This document shows, one piece after another, positions 14,640 through 22,915 of a stretch of 24,515 nt of DNA (position 1 is the first letter of the stretch; the number at the start of each line of letters is the position of its first letter). The DNA comes from JBDGRJ01 sp042218115 (lineage in GTDB: Bacteria > Patescibacteriota > Patescibacteriia > Magasanikbacterales > UBA922): positions 1-24,515 of the forward strand of contig JBDGRJ010000016.1 in NCBI GenBank assembly GCA_042218115.1, written 5' to 3'. Below the pieces are notes generated by a model, which was given only the letters and a program-made list of their open reading frames with translations, made no database searches and was not told the origin of the DNA. A program made the translations under genes and the position numbers.

Positions 14640-15347
14640 ATGACTAACCAAGACCAATCTTACGCACGTGACCTAAAAGAGTCAAAAGAAGAGCTCGGAC
14701 ACGAAGCACTAGATATCAAAGAAGCTGTAGACCAGCTTCAACAAGCTAGCTCCGCTAATTTTGATGAGACCATGGAGCTGCATGTACGATTGGATATCGA
14801 CCCCAAAAAGGGTGACCAGCAAGTCAGGACCAGTATGGTGCTGCCAAATGGGACCGGACAAGACAAGACTGTAGCAGCCTTCGTAAGCGCAGACTACGAA
14901 GATGAAGCTAAAGAGGCCGGAGCTGACAAAATAATGGGAGAACGAGAGATCGATAAGATTCGCAATACTAAGAAGATAGATTTTGATGTAGCGGTAGCTA
15001 CACCGGATATGATGAACGAAGTGGCGAAAGCCGGGCCTGTGTTAGGACCTAGGGGTTTAATGCCGAGCCCAAAAACAGGAACCGTTTCCGAGAATATAGG
15101 AGAGGTGATAGAAGAGCTGAAATCAGGAAAAATAGAATATAGAAACGATGACACAGGCAACATCCATCAGGTAGTAGGAAAAGTAAGCTTTGATTCCGAG
15201 AAAATTACAAAAAACATTGAAGAGTTTATTGAGCATCTAAAAAGATCCAGGCCCGATGGCGTGAAAGGAGAGTTTATTGACTCAGTATACCTTACTACCA
15301 CTATGGGGCCAAGTGTAGAGCTTGACGTAGACGTCCACTCATTTTAA
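14640..15347 (+). CDS. rplA: 50S ribosomal protein L1
   Basis: A 235-residue L1 of normal length, the mobile stalk protein that binds 23S rRNA helices 76-78 and helps release the E-site tRNA. Visible blocks are the N-terminal FDETMELHVRLDIDPKKGDQ, the central domain with GPVLGPRGLMPSPKTGTV (about 132-149), and the C-terminal domain-I return strand with YLTTTMGPSVELDV. It stands alone between its own promoter plus L1-type leader and a strong terminator, although in most bacteria it follows rplK directly and precedes rplJ-rplL. Presence of L1 argues against the Parcubacteria subgroup reported to lack it. Confidence 0.97.
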   Translation: MTNQDQSYARDLKESKEELGHEALDIKEAVDQLQQASSANFDETMELHVRLDIDPKKGDQQVRTSMVLPNGTGQDKTVAAFVSADYEDEAKEAGADKIMGEREIDKIRNTKKIDFDVAVATPDMMNEVAKAGPVLGPRGLMPSPKTGTVSENIGEVIEELKSGKIEYRNDDTGNIHQVVGKVSFDSEKITKNIEEFIEHLKRSRPDGVKGEFIDSVYLTTTMGPSVELDVDVHSF

Positions 15348-15368
15348 AAAAGATTCAAAAACAAATGG

Positions 15369-15391
15369 CCGGGCGCAAGCCCGGTTTTTTT
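15369..15391 (+). terminator. Intrinsic terminator of rplA
   Basis: CCGGGC-GCAA-GCCCGG (GNRA loop) followed by seven T. It lies between convergent rplA and rsmE and overlaps the last bases of the rsmE frame. Confidence 0.92.
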
Positions 15392-16088
15392 AATTTAAAA
15401 CCTCATAACTACCCACTACGGCAGCGGTTTCTGTCCTTAAGTTTAGCTGTCCTAATTTTCTAATTTTAAAATCTCTGTCTTTGGCTCTCTTAAGTTCAGC
15501 ATCAGACCAACCACCCTCTGGTCCAATAAAAATTGATACACTACTTTCATAGCTCTCTTTTGAATCAATCTTTTGGCCTGAATGGTCAAAAAATATCCCC
15601 GTCTCACCTTCCGGTACTATCTCAAAGGCTTGTTTCAGTTCCATCTTCTCTCTCAGCTTAGGAACACTACCACGACCTGAAAGTTCTGCGGCCTCCCTTA
15701 TCTTTTTATTAAGACGGTCAGGCTTTAGACCTGTTTTCACAGTTCTTTTTGAGACTATAGGAACAATCTCGCTAATTCCCACTTCGGTGGCTTTCTCTAC
15801 TATCCAATCAAAATTTTTATTTTTAACAATTGAACAAAAAAGAGCCACATCCAGTTCGGGTTCATTGTTGTTTTCAAATTTATTTGTCAGCTCCACTATG
15901 ATCTCATCTTTATCTATTCCTCTAATCACACCCTCTGCTTCATTGTACTTACCATCGCAGAGACCAATTGTATCACCGGCATCCATCCGAAGTACATCAC
16001 TAATCTGATGAACCAGTCTTCGGTCATTTATTTTTAGTTTATCGCCAGACAAGTCAAACTCATCTCTGATAAATCTATGTTTTGCCAT
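15390..16088 (-). CDS. rsmE: 16S rRNA m3U1498 methyltransferase RsmE
   Basis: A 232-residue SPOUT-class RNA methyltransferase that uses SAM to methylate N3 of U1498 in the decoding centre of 16S rRNA. The N-terminal PUA-like region (HRFIRDEFDL, HQISDVLRMDAGDTIGLCDG) is followed by the knotted domain. Family marks are the KNKNFDWIVEKATEVGISEIVPI block (about 93-115), FIGPEGGWSDAEL near 187-199 and LGQLNLRTETAAVVGSYEVL at the end, where LRTETA is the cofactor-knot signature. It is a single gene converging on rplA and divergent from the AI-2E transporter gene across a 116-base region. No Shine-Dalgarno site precedes the ATG. Confidence 0.96.
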   Translation of the reverse strand: MAKHRFIRDEFDLSGDKLKINDRRLVHQISDVLRMDAGDTIGLCDGKYNEAEGVIRGIDKDEIIVELTNKFENNNEPELDVALFCSIVKNKNFDWIVEKATEVGISEIVPIVSKRTVKTGLKPDRLNKKIREAAELSGRGSVPKLREKMELKQAFEIVPEGETGIFFDHSGQKIDSKESYESSVSIFIGPEGGWSDAELKRAKDRDFKIRKLGQLNLRTETAAVVGSYEVLN

Positions 16089-16103
16089 TGAATTTTGTTA
16101 TTT

Positions 16104-16133
16104 TTGGTGTAACTTGTAAAATGATGGTATAAT
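16104..16133 (+). promoter_or_regulatory. Probable promoter of the AI-2E family gene
   Basis: TTGGTG (16104-16109), an 18-base spacer and TATAAT (16128-16133). A lone TTGACA at 16179-16184 has no matching -10. The leader would be about 65 bases. Confidence 0.55.
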
Positions 16134-16204
16134 AATTTCAGTTTAAAATAAACCTCTTTTACTCTAGCTTCAATATTTTTGACAAGATTTAGGAATCAAC
16201 CATT

Positions 16205-17266
16205 ATGAGCAAAAAGAATAAAATCTCCTTTGGAAAAGTGCAGTCAATATTCTTTTTTGGTCTGATCGGTGTGCTCGGTATCGCAATGATCTATTTGATA
16301 TTCCCATTTTTATATCCAATCTTCTGGGCCGCTATTATAGCAATACTTTTTTATCCGGTTTACTCATGGTTGGAAGCTCATCTAAAATCAGAAATATTAT
16401 CTTCAATACTTACGATAATACTGATCATAGCAGCTGTCTTCCTACCTTTGATCTTAATATCAATCTTGGTACTGAATCAATCGGTAGAACTATACAACAC
16501 CATAGTCAGCGGCAATTATATTGAAGAACTTACAAAGCTTGTTGACCTGGTAAAAGATACACCTCTTGAGCCATACATACAAGAAGCTCAAAGAAATCTG
16601 GTCGAAAGCGCGACCAATATAGCTAGAACCGCCACTGTAACCCTATTTGAAAGTGCCAGACAAATAACCAGCACCTCTATTAGAGTGGTAGCGCAGTTCT
16701 TGATTATGCTGTACACTTTATTTTATTTTCTCAAGGATGGACCGGAGATACTCGATAGAATGATGTACCTCTCCCCTCTCGGAGACAAATATGAAAAGAA
16801 ATTGTTCAAAGAATTTACATCCACTGCCAATGCCACCCTAAAAAGCACATTGATTATAGGAACTATCCAAGGTGCTCTTGGAGGTTTTTTATTCTGGTGG
16901 GTCGGCATTAAAGGTTATCTTATTTGGACCTTAGTTATGATCTTGCTTACAGCTATACCGACAGTGGGCGCTAGCTTGGTAATCTTTATAGCTGCACTTA
17001 TCCTTTTATCTACGGGCGATTTAACCAACGGTTTCATTTTACTAGTAGGTGCAGTGGTAAACAGCACGATAGACAACCTTTTAAGACCAGAGCTAGTAGG
17101 CAAAGATATCCAGATGCACCCACTTCTGGTGCTGTTTACTACCTTGGGTGGAATTCTGCTATTTGGAATTTCAGGCTTTATTATAGGGCCTATTATCGCC
17201 TCACTATTTAGAGCTGTAATTGCTATCTACAGCTACTACTATGAGACCGAGCTTAGCCATAATTAA
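16205..17266 (+). CDS. AI-2E family (PerM/YdiK-like) transporter
   Basis: A 353-residue polytopic membrane protein of the AI-2E/PerM family, normal length. Membrane helices come in pairs near residues 12-50 and 60-90. A large extracytoplasmic or amphipathic segment (95-150) follows, then a helix near 160-180 (FLIMLYTLFYFLKDG, a family mark). The conserved C-terminal core spans about 210-345: GTIQGALGGFLFWWVGI, LLTAIPTVGASLVIF, NSTIDNLLRPELVGKDIQMHPLLVLF and GFIIGPIIASLF. Characterised members include the AI-2 exporter TqsA and Na+/H+ antiporters. The substrate here cannot be read from sequence, and an AI-2 role should not be assumed. No luxS gene is in the window. Confidence 0.92.
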   Translation: MSKKNKISFGKVQSIFFFGLIGVLGIAMIYLIFPFLYPIFWAAIIAILFYPVYSWLEAHLKSEILSSILTIILIIAAVFLPLILISILVLNQSVELYNTIVSGNYIEELTKLVDLVKDTPLEPYIQEAQRNLVESATNIARTATVTLFESARQITSTSIRVVAQFLIMLYTLFYFLKDGPEILDRMMYLSPLGDKYEKKLFKEFTSTANATLKSTLIIGTIQGALGGFLFWWVGIKGYLIWTLVMILLTAIPTVGASLVIFIAALILLSTGDLTNGFILLVGAVVNSTIDNLLRPELVGKDIQMHPLLVLFTTLGGILLFGISGFIIGPIIASLFRAVIAIYSYYYETELSHN

Positions 17267-17303
17267 TAAGTAATTTTTACAAGTTTTAATTAATATTTAG
17301 CTT

Positions 17304-17314
17304 TAAGGAGGTGA
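17304..17314 (+). promoter_or_regulatory. Perfect Shine-Dalgarno overlapping the GTG start
   Basis: TAAGGAGGTGA is fully complementary to the usual 16S rRNA 3' end, yet the apparent GTG start (17311) is inside it. This is striking in a window where most genes have no Shine-Dalgarno site. Confidence 0.6.
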
Positions 17315-18660
17315 AAAATAAGAAAACGGGGTCATTTTTACTCTTATCAATTTCTATTCTTTTTGTAAGCGCCTTTTACTTTCCAGCAAATAGTGAAAGT
17401 AAGGATATTGTAATTACCGAAATTTCTGCTTATAAAAAAAGAAGTTGTGATTGGTTCGAAGTTTATAATAAAAGCAGCCGTAAAATTGATTTGAAAGAAT
17501 GGATATTCTGGGATGACAATGTCAATCATTATATAAATCTTGATGGTGCTAAACCTCATACCACTTCTACCATAATCAGACCTAAGCATTATGCAGTAAT
17601 TGCCAACAAACCATCCTCTATATTAGCACCAAACAATCAAGAGCATAATTGCGAATATCAGTATAATATATCTTCTTCCACCCCTGTGCTCAATTCTAGT
17701 TTTTCTCTTAATGAAACCGGGGGTGAAGAAATCGCACTGAAAAAATCTACCAGCTTTCTTGATGTGGTTGAAAAATTTAAATACCTCTCATTGGGGGACT
17801 GCAACTTAGATAAAGAATGCACCTCCTTAGAGAGGGTATCAGCCCAAGACCTAGACTACACCTCCGACAACTGGAAATTTTTATCTACAAGCACCTCTAC
17901 TCCTACCAGCACCCCGGGCAGACCAAATTACCACCAAAGCTCTTCTGGGTCAATAAATAAATTCAATCCTAGCTTCAATGTTCACTCCAGCACAAGTATA
18001 GCAAGGGGAGTTACCACTACCTTTGTTGAAAACTCTACCAACACTAAAAGCAGAGAGTGGAATCTCAAAGGTGATAACAATATTCAAAAAATCGGGAATA
18101 AGATACGATATAAGTTCTCAGATACTGGAGATCACATCGTCACGCTTTTAGGGTATGATGATAAAGGTGCCGTAAGTGCCACCGGCACTGAAATAGAGGT
18201 GACTAAACCACCAAAAGCTGAGATCAAATCACCAAGCAGTTCCAATGTAAATACCGAAGTTAGTTTTCAGGCAGATATATTAAGCTCTCCGGCCCCTATC
18301 ACCGACTACCTATGGAGTTTCGGGGATAATAATAGCTCTACCAACAAAGACACCTCTCACAGCTACGCCAGCACCGGAACTTATCAGACCAAACTAAAAA
18401 TAAAGGACAAGAATATGGGAACTGATATAGCGACTGACAGCATAAAGATTTTGCCAAAATTAAGCAAAGTCTCCACTACTAACTCTAACGTAAAAATAGA
18501 TGTTAAAATACAAGCCCCAGATACCGCAACGAAAGGAGAGAAGGTAAGCTTTCCACTTCTACCCCAGCTGAATATGTCTGGAGCATTGACGGAGAAGAAA
18601 AAGTCGGCTCTAGCACTGATTATACCTTCCACTCTACTTCCAGCTATAAAATTAAACTAA
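17311..18660 (+). CDS. Giant surface protein, N-terminal part (lamin-tail and PKD domains), frameshifted
   Basis: The first 449-codon frame of what should be one gene of about 1271 residues (17311-21125). A signal peptide (residues 1-29, FLLLSISILFVSAFYFPA) is followed by a lamin-tail domain (about 32-205: IVITEISAYKKR, DWFEVYNKSS, LKEWIF). A Ser/Thr linker and PKD-type domains follow (about 225-300 and 305-390, with YLWSFGDNNSSTNKDTSHSY and TGTYQTKLKIKD). A further PKD domain begins at KIDVKIQAPDTATKGEKVSF. At 18552 the frame is lost: the last 36 residues are out-of-frame sequence, while the true continuation (STSTPAEYVWSIDGEE) lies in the -1 frame. The GTG start is the only one that gives a signal peptide. 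A surface or adhesion role is inferred. Confidence 0.8.
   Translation: MKNKKTGSFLLLSISILFVSAFYFPANSESKDIVITEISAYKKRSCDWFEVYNKSSRKIDLKEWIFWDDNVNHYINLDGAKPHTTSTIIRPKHYAVIANKPSSILAPNNQEHNCEYQYNISSSTPVLNSSFSLNETGGEEIALKKSTSFLDVVEKFKYLSLGDCNLDKECTSLERVSAQDLDYTSDNWKFLSTSTSTPTSTPGRPNYHQSSSGSINKFNPSFNVHSSTSIARGVTTTFVENSTNTKSREWNLKGDNNIQKIGNKIRYKFSDTGDHIVTLLGYDDKGAVSATGTEIEVTKPPKAEIKSPSSSNVNTEVSFQADILSSPAPITDYLWSFGDNNSSTNKDTSHSYASTGTYQTKLKIKDKNMGTDIATDSIKILPKLSKVSTTNSNVKIDVKIQAPDTATKGEKVSFPLLPQLNMSGALTEKKKSALALIIPSTLLPAIKLN
18550..18552 (+). other. Site of one-base deletion (frameshift) in the surface-protein gene
   Basis: Adding one T to the TTT at 18550-18552 joins the two frames as KVSF-STSTPAEY. 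The combined length (3815 + 1) is then an exact multiple of three. No slippery heptamer is seen, so mutation or sequencing error is likelier than programmed frameshifting. Confidence 0.75.
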
Positions 18661-21125
18661 CCGCCTCGACTACTGATAAAATAGCTACTGACACCCAAAA
18701 AATAACCATAACTAAAAAAGGGACCACTACTTACGCCACCAGCTCCGATAAAATATTTATCAACGAGTTTTTACCGAACCCAAATCAAGGTAATGAATGG
18801 ATCGAGGTATACAATGAGGACTCAAAACAGATAAACTTACAGGGATGGAGCTTGCATGATGGAGTGGGAAAAATTACAACCTTAGATGATACTATTCCTT
18901 CATCCAGCTTCATCACCCATAATCTCGATACCCCAAAGCTAAATAATGGTGGCGATACCATTTTGCTAAAGAACAAAAACAACGAACTAAAAGACAAAAT
19001 TAGCTATGGAGACTGGAACAGCCAAGGCCAAACAAATAATATAGCAAAACCCCGGCCCGGCAATTCTCTAGCTAGAAAAGATGCTAGTGGCAATTTTTTT
19101 GAGACCACCAAAACCACTAAAGGCAGTGAAAATATAATAAATGAGCCAACCGAAGATAAACAAGAGAGCGAAGATGACCAAGAAAAAGAGCAAAATAATA
19201 ACACCAACAAAAACACCAAACAGCAAGACCGACAGCAAGCTGAAACATATAATAGTCGCAACTACAATAAATCGGATGTGGTAATAAATGAGGTAATGAG
19301 CAGCCCAAAAAAGGGAAGTGAATATGTAGAGCTATATAACAACACCACCGAAAAAATAGAACTGCAAGGATGGCAGTTGGTAGACGGCAGTGAAAATGAA
19401 AAGAATCTATCAGGAAAGATACCACCTAAAAAATATTTTCTGCAAAATTATGGCTCTAGCCTACTAAACAACCGGGGCGATCTGATCAAGTTAATATCCC
19501 CCAAAAGAAAGACTATAGATAAGCTAATATACGGAAGCCGGGAAACAGAAGAAGAAAATCTAGCTCCAGCACCCGAGGAAGGCGAGGTTTTAGCTCGTAT
19601 CCCCGACGGTAAAGATACGGATATTTACGATAAGGACTTCTCTGTAATATCATCGACAAAAGGTACCACTAACCCAAAAGTAAAAGATGAAATTGATAAC
19701 AATGACAAAGCTAAAGAAAAACAACCAAAACCAACAATAACAGGACCAAAAACAATAGCTAAAGGAGAGCAAGCTATATTCGAAGTACAGCTACCTTCAG
19801 GATGGAAACTAAAGACTCTAGTCTGGAGGATAAACACGAATAAAATAAACTCCGGGACTACTACTCTAAAACACAGATTCAAACAAACGGGCAAATATGA
19901 GATAACAGCATGGATAATCAGAACAAATGGAAAAGCAGCAAATGCTACCACACAACTTAAAGTAAAGAAAAAACAAAACTTCACTGGAGGTTTCATACCC
20001 ACATCCAAGCCCAGCAAAATTATAATAAGCGAGATCCTACCAAACCCTAAAGGATCAGACAAAAAAGAGTTTATAGAGCTGTTTAATCCAACTACAAAAC
20101 CAATAAATCTAGGTGGTTTCAAGCTAGATGATGAAGCAGACAGTTCGGATAAATATGAGCTTGAAGACGGAACAATGATCAAACCAAAAAGCTACGCTGT
20201 CTTCCCCAGAAAAGAGACCAATATTGCACTCAATAACTCCGGTGATCAAGTCAGAATATTAAACCCGGACAACGAAGCGGTCAGCACTATGGAATACCAA
20301 CAAGCAAAACAAGGAGCAAGCTTCGATGGTAAAACATGGAGTAAAATACAAACCCCCGGGTTTAAAAACGAAATTTTAGCAGTCAACCAACCACAAAAGA
20401 GTACACAAACTAACAATAATAAAGCCGGATACAACCGCATACCACTCAATAAAACAAGTAAATTAAAAGAAGGTAAAAAGATAACTACCAGAGGTATTGT
20501 ATCAGTCCGCCCAAACGTGTTGGGTAATAGAATATTTTACATCCAAGGCTCCCCTGGCCTGCAGGTATATAATCACAAGGGTAAATTTCCCGAGATAAAA
20601 CTCGGAGATAAGCTAGAAGTAAGAGGTGAAATCTCACGCGCATACGGGAAAATAAGACTAAAAACCGAGGACAAATTCTCCATCCGCAAAATATCACATC
20701 CGGGCCAGCCTAAACCAAAACAGATTCAGGCCGAGGAACTAAACCAGGATGTACTAGCAAGACTGGTGCAAGTCCACGGCAGAGTAACCGAGGTCGGATC
20801 AGACGTATTATACTTAAGCGACCAAACAGATGAAGTAGAAATTGAGATAGAAGAAAATATCGATATTGATCCGGATAGATTTAAACAAAAAGACTTACTG
20901 AGAGTGACGGGTATAGTCACCACCAGAGGAGGTGAATATTCCATTAAGCCCAGAAGCAGAAATGATTTAGAAAAAACAGGTACAGCAAAGACCAACCAAA
21001 ATAAATCTCAAAGCAATAATAATCTCAAAAACGAAAACAAACTAGAAAAATATATTATAGCTACAGCCGGAGCTATAATTATCATTTTATTAACACTACT
21101 CTTAAAAGAAAAGAGGAAATCATAG
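18552..21125 (+). CDS. Giant surface protein, C-terminal part (lamin-tail, OB-fold, membrane anchor)
   Basis: Continuation of the gene begun at 17311. The frame is open from 18552; the first ATG is at 18852, in the middle of a lamin-tail domain, so that ATG is not a natural start. In order: the end of a PKD domain; lamin-tail 2 (IFINEFLPNPNQGNEWIEVYN); a Glu/Asn/Lys linker; lamin-tail 3 (VVINEVMSSPKKGSEYVELYN); an Ig/PKD-like domain (KPTITGPKTIAKGEQAIF); lamin-tail 4 (IIISEILPNPKGSDKKEFIE); two OB-fold-like regions (GKKITTRGIVSVRPN and LARLVQVHGRVTEVG). Last come an Asn/Lys stretch and a membrane helix (YIIATAGAIIIILLTLLL) with KEKRKS inside. Lamin-tail plus OB-fold recalls secreted nucleases of the ExeM type, but no nuclease domain is present. 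Nucleic-acid binding at the cell surface is inference. Confidence 0.8.
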   Translation, partial: STSTPAEYVWSIDGEEKVGSSTDYTFHSTSSYKIKLTASTTDKIATDTQKITITKKGTTTYATSSDKIFINEFLPNPNQGNEWIEVYNEDSKQINLQGWSLHDGVGKITTLDDTIPSSSFITHNLDTPKLNNGGDTILLKNKNNELKDKISYGDWNSQGQTNNIAKPRPGNSLARKDASGNFFETTKTTKGSENIINEPTEDKQESEDDQEKEQNNNTNKNTKQQDRQQAETYNSRNYNKSDVVINEVMSSPKKGSEYVELYNNTTEKIELQGWQLVDGSENEKNLSGKIPPKKYFLQNYGSSLLNNRGDLIKLISPKRKTIDKLIYGSRETEEENLAPAPEEGEVLARIPDGKDTDIYDKDFSVISSTKGTTNPKVKDEIDNNDKAKEKQPKPTITGPKTIAKGEQAIFEVQLPSGWKLKTLVWRINTNKINSGTTTLKHRFKQTGKYEITAWIIRTNGKAANATTQLKVKKKQNFTGGFIPTSKPSKIIISEILPNPKGSDKKEFIELFNPTTKPINLGGFKLDDEADSSDKYELEDGTMIKPKSYAVFPRKETNIALNNSGDQVRILNPDNEAVSTMEYQQAKQGASFDGKTWSKIQTPGFKNEILAVNQPQKSTQTNNNKAGYNRIPLNKTSKLKEGKKITTRGIVSVRPNVLGNRIFYIQGSPGLQVYNHKGKFPEIKLGDKLEVRGEISRAYGKIRLKTEDKFSIRKISHPGQPKPKQIQAEELNQDVLARLVQVHGRVTEVGSDVLYLSDQTDEVEIEIEENIDIDPDRFKQKDLLRVTGIVTTRGGEYSIKPRSRNDLEKTGTAKTNQNKSQSNNNLKNENKLEKYIIATAGAIIIILLTLLLKEKRKS

Positions 21126-21141
21126 AAAAGGCCAAATACAC

Positions 21142-21175
21142 TGCCTAAACACTTCTAAAGTAGTGAACTAATCAC
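21142..21175 (+). promoter_or_regulatory. Upstream element shared with gyrB (copy 2)
   Basis: TGCCTAAACAC, TCTAAA and ACTAAT occur in the same order and spacing as at 6600-6634. The dyad here is GTGA-ACTAA-TCAC (21163-21175). It lies just upstream of the -10 box of the Kef gene. Confidence 0.55.
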
Positions 21176-21190
21176 AATATTTGTTATAAT
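21163..21190 (+). promoter_or_regulatory. Promoter of the Kef-type antiporter gene
   Basis: TATAAT (21185-21190) is exact; the -35 is poor (GTGAAC, 21163-21168, 16-base spacer) and falls in the dyad. The ATG is only nine bases after the -10, so the message should be leaderless or nearly so. Confidence 0.6.
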
Positions 21191-21199
21191 AACGCCACT

Positions 21200-22915
21200 A
21201 TGATGTTTAATGATTTATTCATACAAATAAGTATACTACTTGGACTTACCACGACTGTGGCTTTTGTGGCGAAGCTATTACGTCAGCCGCTAATGGTGGC
21301 TTACATTCTCGCTGGAATTGTAGCGGGTCCTTTTGTGCTGAACCTCCTCTCGGGAGATATGCATCTATTTGAAGTACTAGCTGATCTGGGGGTCGTACTG
21401 CTGCTATTTGTAGTGGGAATGAGCCTAAACTTTCAGCACATTAAAAAAATAGGAAGAGTAGCTACCATAGTAGGAATAGTCCAGATAGTAGTAGGTAGTT
21501 TATTAGCTTTTGGTGTTCTTACATATCTAGACTTTAGCACCTACTCAGCCTTGTTCTTAGCTGTTGCATCCAGTATCTCCAGCACAATAATAGTGGTAAA
21601 GCTATTATCCGATAAGCAGGACCTGGAAGCTGTTTATGGCAGATATACTCTGGGGCTGATGATAGTCCAAGATATAGCCGTTGTATTAATAATGATTTTC
21701 TTGAGCTCGCTAGGCTCTCAGGGAAGTATTCAAACCGATTTGAGCCTGCTGGTGCTAAAGATACTATCTTTGGGGGCATTCACATTTATTACCGCCAAGT
21801 ACATAGTTCCCTATCTACTAAGAGAGGTTGCGGAATCTTCCGAGTTCTTATTCATCTTTACTATTACCTGGTGTTTTGGGATAGCAAGCCTACTACATTG
21901 GCTCGGGTTTTCTATTGAGATCGGTGGGCTGGTTGCCGGTCTGGCTTTGGGTACCTCTACTTATCAAAGAGAGATCAGCAGCAGAGTTAAGCCGCTCAGA
22001 GACTTCTTTATTATTATATTTTTCATCATCCTCGGTAGCAAACTCTCACTAGCCAACATACAGGAGGTAATCGTCCCGGGGTTGGCGGTATCCGCTATTG
22101 TATTAATAATAAAACCCTTGATAATTTATCAGACTTACCGCCTGCAAGGATTTACCCGCAGAAATAGTTTTCTCTGTTCTGCTACCACATCTCAAGTAAG
22201 TGAATTTGGTTTCATACTGCTATTTACAGCCAATAAGATGGGAGTTTTGTCCGGATCAGAGCTGGAGGTGTTCACATTAGTTGCACTAGTTACCATAATT
22301 ATATCCTCTTATGTCATCACCTATGACGAACAAATTTATAGATTACTTCTACCTGTGTTCAAAAAATTTGGCGAAGATAAGCATTCAGCTACTGATACTA
22401 TTCCAGAGCAATATGACGTTTGGGTTTTTGGATATCACCGAACCGGGTGGAAGATATGCGACGCGCTCGAAGAAAAAGGGGCTAATTATGCAGTAGTTGA
22501 CTTTAATCCCAAAGCAATCAAAAAACTACAAAAAAGAGGGATCCCAGCTTTTTATGGAGATGCAGCCGATATTGAGTTCATTGAATCACTGCCGATCGAG
22601 GAGGCTGAAATGATAATCTCGACCATACCCGAACCAGATGACCAAGAGATATTAATCAAGTCTGCAAAAGAAAAGGATGAGGATATAAAAATAATTGCAA
22701 CACTCCACCACTCACGATACTTAGGCCGACTGTACGAGGCCGGAGCTGATTACGTCATGCTACCTCACCTGCTGGGAGGGTCCTTTATCGCAGAGGAAAT
22801 AAAACATCATGAGTGGGATGAAAAGAAATTTGAAAAACTAAGAGATAAACAAGAACAAGACTTAAAGCTAGAATACACTAAACCAGAAGAGAGAGATAAT
22901 GAAGAAGCAGACTAG
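21200..22915 (+). CDS. Kef/CPA2-type cation:proton antiporter with RCK domain
   Basis: A 571-residue monovalent cation/proton antiporter of the CPA2 family. Residues 1-385 carry about 12 membrane helices (LLRQPLMVAYILAGIVAGPF, LGVVLLLFVVGMSLNF, LGLMIVQDIAVVLIMIF, FSIEIGGLVAGLALGTS). Residues 405-530 are a TrkA-N/RCK domain (VWVFGYHRTGWKICDALEEKG, then VVDFN and GDAADIEFI) that should bind NAD(H) and gate the channel. The nucleotide loop reads GYHRTG where GxGxxG is usual. The last 40 residues are charged and soluble. The second ATG at 21203 is also possible. Its 3' end overlaps that of the GuaB-family gene: both stops share the palindrome CTAG. Substrate K+ or Na+ cannot be told from sequence. 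Similar genes serve pH and osmotic homeostasis. Confidence 0.93.
   Translation: MMFNDLFIQISILLGLTTTVAFVAKLLRQPLMVAYILAGIVAGPFVLNLLSGDMHLFEVLADLGVVLLLFVVGMSLNFQHIKKIGRVATIVGIVQIVVGSLLAFGVLTYLDFSTYSALFLAVASSISSTIIVVKLLSDKQDLEAVYGRYTLGLMIVQDIAVVLIMIFLSSLGSQGSIQTDLSLLVLKILSLGAFTFITAKYIVPYLLREVAESSEFLFIFTITWCFGIASLLHWLGFSIEIGGLVAGLALGTSTYQREISSRVKPLRDFFIIIFFIILGSKLSLANIQEVIVPGLAVSAIVLIIKPLIIYQTYRLQGFTRRNSFLCSATTSQVSEFGFILLFTANKMGVLSGSELEVFTLVALVTIIISSYVITYDEQIYRLLLPVFKKFGEDKHSATDTIPEQYDVWVFGYHRTGWKICDALEEKGANYAVVDFNPKAIKKLQKRGIPAFYGDAADIEFIESLPIEEAEMIISTIPEPDDQEILIKSAKEKDEDIKIIATLHHSRYLGRLYEAGADYVMLPHLLGGSFIAEEIKHHEWDEKKFEKLRDKQEQDLKLEYTKPEERDNEEAD

Noticed and set aside
16179..16184. TTGACA just before the AI-2E family gene as its -35 box
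   Set aside because: A -10 at the right distance would overlap the start codon and is not there; the TATAAT at 16128 is better.
18540..18565. Programmed -1 frameshifting in the surface-protein gene
   Set aside because: No X-XXY-YYZ slippery heptamer or obvious downstream pseudoknot is present; a one-base loss in a T run explains it more simply.
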